64,000 nucleotides of DNA. It comes from Seohaeicola zhoushanensis. GTDB taxonomy: Bacteria; Pseudomonadota; Alphaproteobacteria; Rhodobacterales; Rhodobacteraceae. Location of the stretch: NCBI RefSeq assembly GCF_014656415.1, contig NZ_BNCJ01000013.1:1-64000 (forward strand), written 5' to 3'. The notes beneath the pieces were generated by a model that worked only from the letters and a program-made list of their open reading frames with translations, did not search any database and was not told where the DNA came from. Shown one piece after another: positions 8,542 to 17,227 of this stretch; position 1 is the first letter of the stretch, and each line of letters begins with the position of its first letter. The position numbers and the translations under genes are program-made.

Positions 8542-9513
8542 ATGCGATTGAAGACGCGGATAACCGAGCTTTTGGGTATCGAACATCCTGTCGTCATGGG
8601 CGGTCTGACCTTCTATGGCCGGGCGGAACTGGCCTCGGCCGTGTCCAATGCTGGGGCGCTTGGGATGCTCACGGCGCTTACCGCGGGTTCCCCCGAGGGG
8701 CTGTCCCGCGAGATCGCGCGATGCCGGGATATGACCGACCGGCCGTTCGGGGTGAATCTGACGCTGCTGCCGACGATCAATCCAATTCCCTATGACGAAT
8801 ACCGGGATGCGATCATCGAGGGCGGCGTGGTGGCGGTCGAAACGGCCGGGCGCGCGCCGACCGACCATCTGCCGCTGCTGAAGGGTGCAGGGATCAAGGT
8901 GATTCACAAGTGCGCTTCGGTTCGGCATGCGGTTTCGGCCGAGAAGATGGGGGTCGACGTGATCTCGATCGACGGTTTCGAATGCGCCGGGCATCCGGGA
9001 GAGGATGATGTGGGCGGGCTGGTTCTGATCCCCGCGACGGCGGACCGGATCCGCATTCCGATGATCGCCTCGGGTGGTTTCGGGGACGGGCGCGGCCTTG
9101 CCGCCGCCTTGATGCTGGGGGCCGAGGGGATCAACATGGGGACCCGGTTCTGTGCGACGCAGGAGGCGCCGGCCCATCCGGATATCAAGCGGCTGTACGT
9201 CGATAAGGACGAGCGGGACACCAATCTAATCTTCCGCCGTTTGCGCAACACGGCGCGGGTGATGAAGACTTCGGTTTCCGATGAAGTCGTCGAGCGATTG
9301 GCGCATCCGGATGCCACCTTTGCGGATGTCGCGGAGCTGGTGGCCGGCACGCGGGGCAGGCAGGCGCTGGTTGACGGGGATGCCGATGGCGGGATCATCT
9401 GGGCCGGACAGGTGATGGGGCTGATCCATGATCTTCCGACATGTGACGCGCTGGTGGGGCGGATCGTGCGCGATGCCTGCGATCTGATGCGCCGCTGCCC
9501 TGTGGTGGAATGA
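8542..9513 (+). CDS. Nitronate monooxygenase-like flavin enzyme (2-nitropropane dioxygenase family)
   Basis: 323 aa. ATG 8542 is preferred over 8536 because GAGGA (8531-8535) leaves a normal six-base spacing. It has the TIM-barrel FMN family signature: PVVMGGLTFYGRAELASAVSNAG at the N-terminus, the SIDGFECAGHPG segment with its conserved His (about residue 152), and ASGGFGDGRGLAAALMLGAEGINMGTRF for phosphate binding. Family members are nitronate monooxygenases, FabK-type enoyl reductases and other NAD(P)H-linked flavoproteins. Beside SDR and beta-oxidation genes, an enoyl-reductase-like role is as plausible as nitronate oxidation. Confidence 0.85.
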   Translation: MRLKTRITELLGIEHPVVMGGLTFYGRAELASAVSNAGALGMLTALTAGSPEGLSREIARCRDMTDRPFGVNLTLLPTINPIPYDEYRDAIIEGGVVAVETAGRAPTDHLPLLKGAGIKVIHKCASVRHAVSAEKMGVDVISIDGFECAGHPGEDDVGGLVLIPATADRIRIPMIASGGFGDGRGLAAALMLGAEGINMGTRFCATQEAPAHPDIKRLYVDKDERDTNLIFRRLRNTARVMKTSVSDEVVERLAHPDATFADVAELVAGTRGRQALVDGDADGGIIWAGQVMGLIHDLPTCDALVGRIVRDACDLMRRCPVVE

Positions 9514-9596
9514 GCGTGCGTGGATCGCGCCGGATTTCCTTTGCTCGGTTGCGGGGAATATGTTCTGCTGATAGACGAAACCCGAATTTCATAATC

Positions 9597-9606
9597 CGAA
9601 CGTTCG
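9597..9606. promoter_or_regulatory. Palindrome directly before the TetR gene
   Basis: CGAACGTTCG, a perfect 10-bp palindrome eight bases before the TetR ATG. It overlaps the expected ribosome site, the usual place for an autoregulatory TetR operator. Confidence 0.4.
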
Positions 9607-9614
9607 ACGTATAG

Positions 9615-10211
9615 ATGGCCAGAACTCAAAGCAAAGATTACCCTGAAATCCGCCAGAATATCCTGCGGTCGGCGGCAAAGCTGTTCGCCGAGAAGGGTTT
9701 TTCTTCCACGACCATCGTGGACCTTGCGCAGGCGTGCCAGTCGTCGCGCGGGGCGTTGTACCATTACTTCACGTCCAAGGAAGAGATCCTGACCCGGATC
9801 ATCACCGAACATGTGGAGGCCATGCTGGTGTCGCTGCACGACATCGGCGAAGAGCGGCTGGAGCCGGAAGCGCATCTGCGTGCCATCGCGCGCAAGATCA
9901 TGGAGCTGAACGCCGTCAACAATGCCGAGCAGATCGTTCTTCTGAACGACTGGAACCAGCTGGACGACGGGACGCGCGCGTCGGTCGGGGCGGCGCAGCG
10001 CAAGATCATCTCGATCGTGCGCGATGCGATGACGCGGGTGGATTCGGCGCACCGGATGACGCCGAAATATGCGACCACCTATGCCATGTCGCTGCTTGGG
10101 TCGCTGAACTACACCTATGCCTGGTATGACCCCAACGGACCGGTGACCCCGCAGGACTATGCGGATCGGGTCATCGATGTGTTCATGTCGGGCTTTCCCG
10201 CGAAAGCCTGA
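9615..10211 (+). CDS. TetR/AcrR-family transcriptional regulator
   Basis: 198 aa. The N-terminal helix-turn-helix is clear: ILRSAAKLFAEKGFSSTTIVDLAQACQSSRGALYHYFTSKEEIL (about residues 14-57), followed by a helical ligand-binding domain. TetR proteins usually repress neighbouring genes until a small ligand, often an acyl-CoA in this setting, binds. It is a single gene between the SDR/flavoprotein pair and a broken hydrolase gene. The CGAACGTTCG palindrome right before its start is a possible self-operator. No clear ribosome site is visible before the ATG. Confidence 0.9.
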   Translation: MARTQSKDYPEIRQNILRSAAKLFAEKGFSSTTIVDLAQACQSSRGALYHYFTSKEEILTRIITEHVEAMLVSLHDIGEERLEPEAHLRAIARKIMELNAVNNAEQIVLLNDWNQLDDGTRASVGAAQRKIISIVRDAMTRVDSAHRMTPKYATTYAMSLLGSLNYTYAWYDPNGPVTPQDYADRVIDVFMSGFPAKA

Positions 10212-10238
10212 GCACGCCCTTCCCCGGAGTTTCTGGAT

Positions 10239-11112
10239 ATGACCGACGCCCCGATCGATCGCGTTCGTGCGCGGATCGCCGCGATATTCGGCCAGTGGGG
10301 GCGCGGCACCACCCTTGACGAGATGCGCGCCGGGTTTGCCGAGCTTGTCTCGCACGGCCGGCGCCCGGACATGCGTTCACTCGCCGCGGACGGCGTTCCG
10401 GCGGGCTGGTTCGGTGCCGGAGATGGCGTGATCCTTTACTGCCACGGCGGCGGCTATCAGATGGGGTCGCTTGTCTCGCACGGCGCGCTGATGGCGGATC
10501 TTGCAGCCGCCAGCGGCACGCGCGTTCTGGGCTTCGACTATCGCCTGGCACCGGAACACCGGTATCCGGCCGCTCTTGACGATGCGGTGTCGGTGTATCG
10601 TTGGGTGCTGGATCAGGGAGTGGACCCTGCCCGACTGGCCATTGCGGGCGATTCCGCCGGGGCGGGACTGGCGCTGGCGACCCTGCTGAAGGCCCGTGAG
10701 GAGGGGTTTCCGCTGCCGGCGGCGGCGGTGTTCCTGTCGCCCTGGGTCGACATGGAACTGCGCGGCGAAAGCTACGAGACCCGAGCCGCGGTCGATCCGC
10801 TGACGCAGAAGGCCAAGGTGGGGATGATGGTGCGGGCCTATATCGGGCGGGAGGGCGATCCGAGTGATCCCTATGTCTCGCCGGTCAATGGCGATCTGGC
10901 GGGGCTGCCGCCGATCCTGATCCATGTCGGCAACAACGAGACGGTTCTGGGCGATACGGAGCTTTTGCAGGCGCGCCGGCGCTGCCGGGACTTTGGTGGA
11001 GGCAGTGGTCTGGGACGACATGATCCACCACTTCCAGGTCTTTCCAGAGTTGTCGGAAGCCCGGGAATCGCTGGCGCAGATCGGCGCTTGGCTGCGCGAC
11101 AGGATCGGCTGA
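10239..11112 (+). pseudogene. HSL-family alpha/beta hydrolase with a frameshift near its 3' end
   Basis: The ATG at 10239 opens a hormone-sensitive-lipase type esterase: the oxyanion motif YCHGGGYQMG (about residues 66-75), the nucleophile motif GDSAGAG (about 144-150), and the Asp-region DPLTQ. After ELLQAR (about 10970-10980) the frame runs into unrelated sequence. The +1 frame continues naturally as RAGAAGTLVEAVVWDDMIHHFQVFPEL, with the catalytic His, and stops at 11112. The break lies in the GC repeat gcgcgccggcgctgcc, consistent with loss of two bases or gain of one. The gene is either a recent pseudogene or carries a sequencing error. An intact enzyme would have about 290 residues. Confidence 0.8.
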
Positions 11113-11148
11113 ACCGTCCGTTGACGGCCCAACCTGTCCCTGATGCCT

Positions 11149-12681
11149 TCAGATTGCGCGTTCGCGGCCTTCCCAATAGGGGGAACGCAGCTTGCGCTTG
11201 AAGATCTTGCCGCTGTCCTCGCGCGGCAGGGTGTCGTGGAACGTCACTGCGCGGGGCACCTTGTAGCCGGTCAGCCGTTGCTTCAGCCAGCTTCGGATGG
11301 ACTCGGCATCGGTCCGCGCGCTGGGTTTGAGCTGCACCGCCGCCATCAGGGATTCACCCATCTCGTCATCCGGAATTCCGAATACGGCGCAGTCCTGGAC
11401 GTCGGGATGGCTCAGCAGGGCCATTTCCGTCTCGGCCGGATAGATATTGACGCCTCCGGAGATAACCATGTCCTTCTTGCGGTCGCACAGATAGAGGGCG
11501 CCATCCTCGTTCACGTAGCCCATGTCGCCGAGTGTGATCATGGTATCTATCTCGCACTCGGCGCGGGCGTCGGGGCGGCCGACATAGGTGAAGTCGCCGA
11601 AGGCATCGTTGCGGGCGTAGATCTCGCCCACTTCATTGGGGCCGAGCCTTTCGCCATTTTCCCCGATGATGGCGTAGCGAGTCCCTTCGAGCGGGAGCCC
11701 GACCGTGCCGGGATAGGTCAGCCAGGTCGCGGAATCGCATGAGAATGTGATGCCCTGTTCGGTGCCGCCGTAGATTTCGTGAATCACCGGGCCGAACCAG
11801 TCGATCATCTGGCGTTTCACCTCCACCGGGCAGGGCCCGCCGGTATGGGAGACCTGCCGCAGCGAGGATACGTCATAGCGGGCGCGGACCTCAGGCGGCA
11901 GTTTCAGCAGCCGGACAAAGACGGTCGGCACGGTGGAGATATGGGTGATGCGGTGCTCTTCGATCAGTTTCAGCATGCCCTCGGCATCGAACTTGGGCTG
12001 CAGAACGGCGAGGTCGGCCTCGTTGACCGCGAAGCGGCCGGCCGCATCCGGGCTGGCATGGTAAAGCGGTCCGAGCACCAGAACGCGGGCACCCGGGCCG
12101 ATTCCGTAGGCGTCGAAGATAAACTTGCGGAACTTGGCCATCTGCGCGGGCGTCATTGTGGGTTTGCGCACGGCCTTGGGATGGCCCGTGGTTCCCGACG
12201 TGTAGAGGATGGCCGCCGGAGGAACGCGGGGTTCGCCGGCATAGGGTTCAAAGCCCGAGATCCAATCTTCCCACACCTTCGAGCCGTCGAAGACCTGCAG
12301 GGCCTCTCGGGTCGCGGCACAGTTGGTGGCCGGCTGGCCGTCGACCGGGACGAGGAACACGGGGATCCCGGGCGGAATGGCGTCACGGACGCCGAGAAGG
12401 ATGTCGGAGTGTCCGACCAGAGCCTTTGGTCTAGCATCCTTCATGATGTAGTCGATCTCGTCCGTCTTGTTGTGCCAGTTCAGGGGAACTGCGTAACCGC
12501 CTGTCCCGCCGATACCCCTGCTGGCTTCGAAAAAGGCAATGGTATTGCGCATCAGCAGCGCGACAGGATCCTCGGGCCCTATGCCGATGGAAAGAAAGGC
12601 GCTGGTCGCCCGCAGGCCCTTTTCGAACAGGGTCTGGCGGGACATCATTTCGTCACCGATGATCACGACGTCCTTGAGCAT
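11149..12681 (-). CDS. Acyl-CoA synthetase (AMP-forming)
   Basis: 510 aa, ATG preceded by AAGGAG. The motifs are ILYTSGTTGHPKAVRKP (P-loop region, about residues 168-184), IYGGTEQG, DRKKDMVISGGVNIYPAETE (hinge), and the C-terminal LPREDSGKIFKRKL with the catalytic Lys. It activates a carboxylate to acyl-CoA. It has operator site 2 about 109 bp upstream of its start and is followed by nothing on the same strand. The two acyl-CoA dehydrogenase subunit genes lie just upstream on the same strand, so ligase and dehydrogenase may act consecutively. Confidence 0.92.
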   Translation of the reverse strand: MLKDVVIIGDEMMSRQTLFEKGLRATSAFLSIGIGPEDPVALLMRNTIAFFEASRGIGGTGGYAVPLNWHNKTDEIDYIMKDARPKALVGHSDILLGVRDAIPPGIPVFLVPVDGQPATNCAATREALQVFDGSKVWEDWISGFEPYAGEPRVPPAAILYTSGTTGHPKAVRKPTMTPAQMAKFRKFIFDAYGIGPGARVLVLGPLYHASPDAAGRFAVNEADLAVLQPKFDAEGMLKLIEEHRITHISTVPTVFVRLLKLPPEVRARYDVSSLRQVSHTGGPCPVEVKRQMIDWFGPVIHEIYGGTEQGITFSCDSATWLTYPGTVGLPLEGTRYAIIGENGERLGPNEVGEIYARNDAFGDFTYVGRPDARAECEIDTMITLGDMGYVNEDGALYLCDRKKDMVISGGVNIYPAETEMALLSHPDVQDCAVFGIPDDEMGESLMAAVQLKPSARTDAESIRSWLKQRLTGYKVPRAVTFHDTLPREDSGKIFKRKLRSPYWEGRERAI

Positions 12682-12789
12682 GTCCTTCTCCTTCTTTGTG
12701 TCCGTCGCTTCAGGGGCACCCTGGAGTCGGTCCTGGCTTTCTGTCTGGATTGACCCGCCGGAAGACTAGGTCCGGTCCCAGGGAGGGGC

Positions 12790-12809
12790 CGTCCCATGTG
12801 CCGGGGACA
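12790..12809. promoter_or_regulatory. Palindromic operator, site 2
   Basis: CGTCCCA-TGTGCC-GGGGACA, 12 of 14 arm positions matching site 1, 109 bp upstream of the ligase start on the minus strand. Reading minus, a CTAGTCT element (12769-12763) begins after a 20-bp gap. Confidence 0.65.
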
Positions 12810-12859
12810 TCCCACAAGGGCCGGGCTCCCCGGGTTGGGTTGGTGACGGTGCATGCGCC

Positions 12860-13951
12860 TCAGTCGAGCGAGGCCTCATAGCGTTTGCGGTAGAACCCCG
12901 GGCCGCCATAGTTTTCATTCACGGTCATGGCGCGTTTGAAGAAATGTCCGACCATAAGCTCGCTGGTGATGCCCATGCCGCCGTGCAGTTGTACTGCCTG
13001 CTGGCTGACGAAGCGTAGCGCTTCTGCGGCCTTGACCTTCATGCCGGTGACCGCCCGTTCGAAGGCGCGGGTGTCCGCAGGGTCGGTCAGAAGGGCCATG
13101 TAAAGCAGCGAGCGGGCATCTTCGAGATAGAGAACCATATCCGCCATGCGATGTTGCAGGGCCTGGAAGGCGCTGAGCGGCTGCCCGAACTGCTGTCGCC
13201 CAGTGATATAGGCGGCAGTGGTGCGGATCAGGGTTTCCATCATACCGACGGCTTCGGCCGTATGCGCGATTGTCGCCATGTCGGCGGCGTGCAGATGAAG
13301 GTCGGCTCCGGCTCCGATGGCACCGAGACGGGTTTCCGCGCCGACGGCGACATCTTCGAACCGGAGTTCCGAGGCGGGCTGACCATCGATCATGGTAAAG
13401 TCGCTGCGGGTAATCCCTGTCGTATCGGCAGACAGGAGAAACAGCGAGAAGGTCTGCTGTTCGTCCTCCTGTGCCGAAACGATGAAATGAGTGGCCAGAG
13501 GTGCGCCCGCGACCATGATCTTGGTACCGGTGAGTTGTCCGTTTTCGACGCGCGTGCCAACCTTTCGGGCGCCGGACAGTTGGCCGGGTTCCGTGTGGGC
13601 CAGTGCAACGATCATCTTGCCGGTGCCGACGCTTTCCAGCGCCTGCGTGGCATCGGCCGTTTTAAACAGGGTGCCTGCATAAACAGCCGTGGGAACGAAA
13701 CTGTCGAGCGCCAGGTGGCGACCGAGTTCCTGCGCCACGACCATCGCGTCGATCATGCCGCCCCCCATGCCACCCAGCCCTTCGGGCACCATGACGGATA
13801 AGAGGCCAAGATCGGCGGCTATGCCCTGCCACAGGGCGCGCCGCGCGGCGGTTCCTCCGTTGCTCAGGCGATCCTGATCCCAGTGTTTTTCCAGATAGGC
13901 AGCGACTGAGCGCCCCAGCATCACCTGTTCCTCGGAGAGATCGAAGTTCAT
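12860..13951 (-). CDS. Acyl-CoA dehydrogenase, small (probably non-catalytic) subunit
   Basis: 363 aa. The start is placed at MNFDLSEEQ (13951), where the family similarity begins; the longer frame adds a charged tail without support. It has the ACAD fold, with C-terminal AVQLHGGMGITSE and NYGGPGFYRKRY. The segment where isovaleryl-CoA-type enzymes carry the catalytic Glu reads DMATIAHTAEAVG and has no ER pair. Adjacent ACAD genes of this kind form heterotetramers (FadE28/FadE29-type, for steroid side chains), in which one subunit lacks the base; assignment to that architecture is inference. It lies immediately downstream of the partner gene on the minus strand. Confidence 0.82.
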   Translation of the reverse strand: MNFDLSEEQVMLGRSVAAYLEKHWDQDRLSNGGTAARRALWQGIAADLGLLSVMVPEGLGGMGGGMIDAMVVAQELGRHLALDSFVPTAVYAGTLFKTADATQALESVGTGKMIVALAHTEPGQLSGARKVGTRVENGQLTGTKIMVAGAPLATHFIVSAQEDEQQTFSLFLLSADTTGITRSDFTMIDGQPASELRFEDVAVGAETRLGAIGAGADLHLHAADMATIAHTAEAVGMMETLIRTTAAYITGRQQFGQPLSAFQALQHRMADMVLYLEDARSLLYMALLTDPADTRAFERAVTGMKVKAAEALRFVSQQAVQLHGGMGITSELMVGHFFKRAMTVNENYGGPGFYRKRYEASLD

Positions 13952-14008
13952 CCTGCTTCTGGTCCTTGTTTCATTCTGCTGTTGCAAAGAGGCCCGCAGT
14001 CCACTGCC

Positions 14009-15223
14009 TCACGGCACCTGACCGGCCGAGATGAAGCGGAACAGGATGTTGCGCTGAATTTCGTTCGATCCGCCGTAAATCGACGCCGCCCGTCCGTTCA
14101 GATATTTGGCCGTGGGCCGGATCGCCGACGGTGTGCCGATGGCCGCCTCGTTGGAGCCAGGCTTTAGCGCGGCGCGCTGATCGGCCATGCCCAGGGGGCC
14201 GAGTGCGGCGACCGACACCTCCTGAGCTGCCTGCTGGCATTCAGATCCACGCAGCTTCAGGATGGAGGCGATCGCGTCGCCGACGTTCTGGCCCGAGCTG
14301 ATGGCGGAAACGACGCGCTTTTCCATCCAGCTTTGCGCGGTGACACGCAGTTGTGCATCCGCGAAGTCGCGGCGGAATTGCGGATCGTCCCACTGCCGTT
14401 CGCCGGTGACGGGATCGGGCGACTTTGCCGCGATCCGGGCTTCGTCAAGGCTCGCCTGGGCCTGGGCCGCGTAGCTGCCTGCGCGTTCGAATTCGAGCAG
14501 GTACTTGGCGATGGCCCAGCCCAGCCCTTCGTCGCCGATACGGTTCGTTACGGGGATGCGGACATTGTCGAGAAAGACCTGGTTGGTCTCATGCTCGCCC
14601 GACATCGACACAATCGGCTGAACGGTGATGCCGGGTGTGTCGGTGGGGGCCACGAGAAAGGTGATGCCTTCCCGTTTGTTGGCGGGCTTCGCCGTGCGGA
14701 CGAGCAGGAAAATCCAGTTGGACCAATGGGCATGGCTGGTCCAGATCTTGCCGCCGTTGACGATGTAGTGATCGCCGTCCAGAACGGCCTGAGTGCTGAG
14801 CGAGGCGAGGTCGGAGCCGGACCCCGGCTCAGAAAAGCCCTGTGACCAGTAGTGCTCACCGTTGAGGATGCGGGGCAGAAAGAAGTCCTTTTGCGCCTGG
14901 GTGCCGAACTGCATGACCACGGGCCCGAGCAGCTGGTGCCCGGAAACCCAAAGCGTGGGGGCGCCGGCACGCACGCATTCTTCCTCGAAGATGTGCCGGC
15001 GGGCGGCGTCCCAGCCTGTGCCGCCGTATTCCTTTGGCCAGGCCGGCGCGGCCCAGCCCTTCTTGTGGAGCTCTTTCAGCCACCAGATACCAAGCGCGGG
15101 TTCCGCAGCGATGCCGGCCTGCCGCTGTGCCTGCGCGCGGATGTCGGGTGTGATGGTCTGGTGGAGAAAATCGCGGACCGTCTTTCGGAAGGCTTCGAGG
15201 TCCGGGTCTGGGCTGGCATCCAC
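14009..15223 (-). CDS. Acyl-CoA dehydrogenase, large (catalytic) subunit
   Basis: 404 aa, GTG start at 15223 with GGAG eight bases before it. The ACAD landmarks are QGFSEPGSGSDLASLST (FAD/substrate loop, about residues 128-144), KIWTSHAHWSNW, LLEFERAGSY (candidate catalytic Glu on helix G) and IYGGSNEIQRNI near the end, where Gly replaces the Glu of classical YEGT-type enzymes. It converts an acyl-CoA to a 2-enoyl-CoA with electrons passing to ETF. It is the first gene of a two-subunit pair and diverges from LuxR regulator 1, with operator site 3 about 118 bp upstream. Confidence 0.88.
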   Translation of the reverse strand: MDASPDPDLEAFRKTVRDFLHQTITPDIRAQAQRQAGIAAEPALGIWWLKELHKKGWAAPAWPKEYGGTGWDAARRHIFEEECVRAGAPTLWVSGHQLLGPVVMQFGTQAQKDFFLPRILNGEHYWSQGFSEPGSGSDLASLSTQAVLDGDHYIVNGGKIWTSHAHWSNWIFLLVRTAKPANKREGITFLVAPTDTPGITVQPIVSMSGEHETNQVFLDNVRIPVTNRIGDEGLGWAIAKYLLEFERAGSYAAQAQASLDEARIAAKSPDPVTGERQWDDPQFRRDFADAQLRVTAQSWMEKRVVSAISSGQNVGDAIASILKLRGSECQQAAQEVSVAALGPLGMADQRAALKPGSNEAAIGTPSAIRPTAKYLNGRAASIYGGSNEIQRNILFRFISAGQVP

Positions 15224-15535
15224 GTCAGGTGCTCCGGTTGAGGTGGTCTCGAACGGGCGCAGAACCGGGCCCGCGGAGTCGTGTTCGCGCGGGTGGAGCC
15301 TTGCCCGATTGAATTAATTAAACGAATATTTATTATATGCGGTCCCCAAGTTGGGGGACGCATCTTTGCGGGTCTTCCGGGCTGTGCAAAGGCCCGCCGG
15401 AGTCGGGGTTATTCAAGGGAAAAAGTTAGCAAAAACATGATTCTATTGAGAGGCACAAATAAAATTAAATGATAAGATAATTGAGTTGAAAACCCGCGCG
15501 CCGTTCCGCAAGGTTGCTGGTGGGAGGAGATTCGA
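15224..15535. other. Divergent intergenic region, AT-rich, with operator
   Basis: 312 bp between the ACAD (minus) and LuxR 1 (plus) starts, with no credible gene. It holds operator site 3 and AT-rich segments at about 15309-15337 and 15425-15480. The minus strand offers TATAAT (15337-15332) and TAATTA (15320-15315) as possible -10 elements for the ACAD gene. The short frames across it are not protein-like. Confidence 0.7.
15341..15360. promoter_or_regulatory. Palindromic operator, site 3
   Basis: GGTCCCC-AAGTTG-GGGGACG, 12 of 14 arm positions matching site 1 and nearly symmetrical itself. It lies between the divergent ACAD pair and LuxR regulator 1, so it could serve both and allow autoregulation. 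Confidence 0.7.
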
Positions 15536-16321
15536 ATGCTGGATATCTTGGAACAACCCTTCGCTCCGGACGAGGTTTCCGGAGAGACGCTGATTGCCGC
15601 GATATCGGAGGCGGTTCACCTGATCGGAACGCCGGATTTCGCCGAGGGGCTGATGCGCGCAGTCTCGTCTTTGGTCGAAGTCGACGGATGTGAATTGCTG
15701 CTTTTGCATGGTGGCCGTGTGCAGGTTGTCGATCGGGCGGGTGACCCGATGGCCGCCGTTTCGGGTGTGACGCCAAGCGCTTTCGACCTGCGGACGATGC
15801 TGCGGCCGGTTGCGGGCGGGGACTGCGCCGTTTCGATCTCGGGCATTGACGCGCCACAGGGAAACGATCCGCAAAAACATCAGAGGATCACGCTGTGCTG
15901 CATCCACGATCATTCCGTGACTGCCCTGCGTCTGTTGCGTTCGCCCGACCGGGAACCGCTGTCCCAAAGGCGGCTGGACCACATTCGGCGTCTGGCCCGC
16001 ATCTTTCTGTCCTTCGTGACGCGGCATCTGGCCATCGCGGTGCGGCGCTCGCAGGCTGCGGCGCCGCTGGTGTCGCTGCAGATGATAGAGGAGAGCGTAT
16101 TGCGCACAAACGAGCTGACCCGGCGGGAAAGCCAGGTCTGTGCCCGTATCCTCCACGGCTTGACGACACTCGGGATCGCGCTGGATCTGGACATCGGCAA
16201 GGAGAGCGTCGTGACCTACCGGAAAAGGGCCTATTCACGGCTGGCGATCAGCAGCCAGCGCGAACTTCTGGTCTGGTATCTGGACGCCTATGACAAGCAG
16301 CTGCTGAACCTCGCCGCGTGA
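15536..16321 (+). CDS. LuxR-family transcriptional regulator 1
   Basis: 261 aa, ATG with an excellent GGGAGGAG ribosome site. The C-terminal LuxR/GerE helix-turn-helix spans about residues 190-250: LTRRESQVCARILHG, then the recognition helix IGKESVVTYRKRAYSRL. The N-terminal two thirds is not an autoinducer or receiver domain that I can recognise and may be a GAF-like sensor. The HTH differs from LuxR regulator 2 (58854-59678) by only a few residues, two of them in the recognition helix, so both probably bind the same DNA. With operator site 3 in its own promoter region, it is the leading candidate regulator for the repeated palindrome. TeiR of Comamonas is a known LuxR-type catabolic activator for steroids. 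Confidence 0.9.
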   Translation: MLDILEQPFAPDEVSGETLIAAISEAVHLIGTPDFAEGLMRAVSSLVEVDGCELLLLHGGRVQVVDRAGDPMAAVSGVTPSAFDLRTMLRPVAGGDCAVSISGIDAPQGNDPQKHQRITLCCIHDHSVTALRLLRSPDREPLSQRRLDHIRRLARIFLSFVTRHLAIAVRRSQAAAPLVSLQMIEESVLRTNELTRRESQVCARILHGLTTLGIALDLDIGKESVVTYRKRAYSRLAISSQRELLVWYLDAYDKQLLNLAA

Positions 16322-16325
16322 GGCG

Positions 16326-17117
16326 TCAGCGGCGCAGACCTTTCAGGACCATTTCGGTCAGGAAGTCTGAATAATTGCGGCGTTCTTCGTCGGTGATCTC
16401 GTCAACGCCGAACAGGGCGGGCAACAGCCGGCGGCGGGCAAAGATGTGGTCGCTGGCGCCAACGACCATCATGTACATGTGCATGGACGAGACCTTCTTG
16501 AAGACCCCTTCCGCATAACCCTGCGCCAGAACGGAATCGTAGAATTCCACAATCGGCTGGGCGAATTCCCGGAAAACGGCTTCCTCCTCGCCTTCGGGCG
16601 CCGAATCCGACAGATAGCGGAAGAGGGCATAAACGTAGGGCGCCTGATAGTAGGCCTTGACGAGGCCGCGGATATGGGCGGCGATCTTGCGTTCCGGAGA
16701 CAGGTCCATGCGGATGAGGTCGCTGAGCTGCGCGACGGAGCGATCAGCGCCGCGCCGCATGAGCGCCTGCAGCAGTCCGGCCTTGCCCCCGAAATGATAT
16801 TGCACCACCGCAGGGCTCTGCCCTGCCCTTTCGGCAATCTCGGCGACTGACACGTCGATGGAGTTCTTGGCGACCATCACCTCGTGCACTGCGTCCAGCA
16901 GCAGCTCGCGCGGGTCGCCACGGCGGGCCTGTTCCTGTTTGGATGGGCGGCCGCGCTTGGCCTTGGCCTTTACCGGACGCGCGCCCGGCTCTGGCTTTGT
17001 GGCCTTCTGTCTGGCTGCCGACTTTATCCGAATCGCTCCACACCTCGACCGGGCGTCCGGCATTTGCCGGAACAACCTTCCGCACCAGGGCCTCAAATGC
17101 CACGGCTCAGGGTCCAT
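16326..17117 (-). CDS. TetR-family transcriptional regulator with basic N-terminal tail
   Basis: Up to 263 aa. The start is uncertain: 17117 has no visible ribosome site, and Met at 17063 is an alternative. A Lys/Arg/Pro-rich tail with RGRPSK, AT-hook-like, precedes the HTH (VSVAEIAERAGQSPAVVQYHFGGKAGLLQAL). The C-terminal ligand domain is helical. The gene converges on LuxR 1, with only four bases between stop codons. It could control the minus-strand genes upstream (17228-24552), where several palindromes unlike the main operator are found. That link is inference. Confidence 0.85.
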   Translation of the reverse strand: MDPEPWHLRPWCGRLFRQMPDARSRCGAIRIKSAARQKATKPEPGARPVKAKAKRGRPSKQEQARRGDPRELLLDAVHEVMVAKNSIDVSVAEIAERAGQSPAVVQYHFGGKAGLLQALMRRGADRSVAQLSDLIRMDLSPERKIAAHIRGLVKAYYQAPYVYALFRYLSDSAPEGEEEAVFREFAQPIVEFYDSVLAQGYAEGVFKKVSSMHMYMMVVGASDHIFARRRLLPALFGVDEITDEERRNYSDFLTEMVLKGLRR

Positions 17118-17168
17118 GTCAAAAAAGGCTGTATGGGCTCAGGCTACTGCCGCGCAGCGCAACAGGTC

Positions 17169-17188
17169 TGTCCCACGCGGGTGTGACG
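17169..17188. promoter_or_regulatory. Weak copy of the palindromic operator before the TetR gene
   Basis: TGTCCCA-CGCGGG-TGTGACG, 10 of 14 arm positions. The left arm is good and the right arm poor. On the minus strand TAGCCT (17146-17141) follows at about the expected distance. This is the least certain of the listed copies. Confidence 0.3.
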
Positions 17189-17227
17189 CCGGTAGGTGCT
17201 CTTGTGTGCGGTTGGGTCGGAATGCGG

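Noticed and set aside
15281-15472. Short plus-strand frame before LuxR 1
   Set aside because: It runs through operator site 3 and AT-rich promoter DNA; the sequence is not protein-like.
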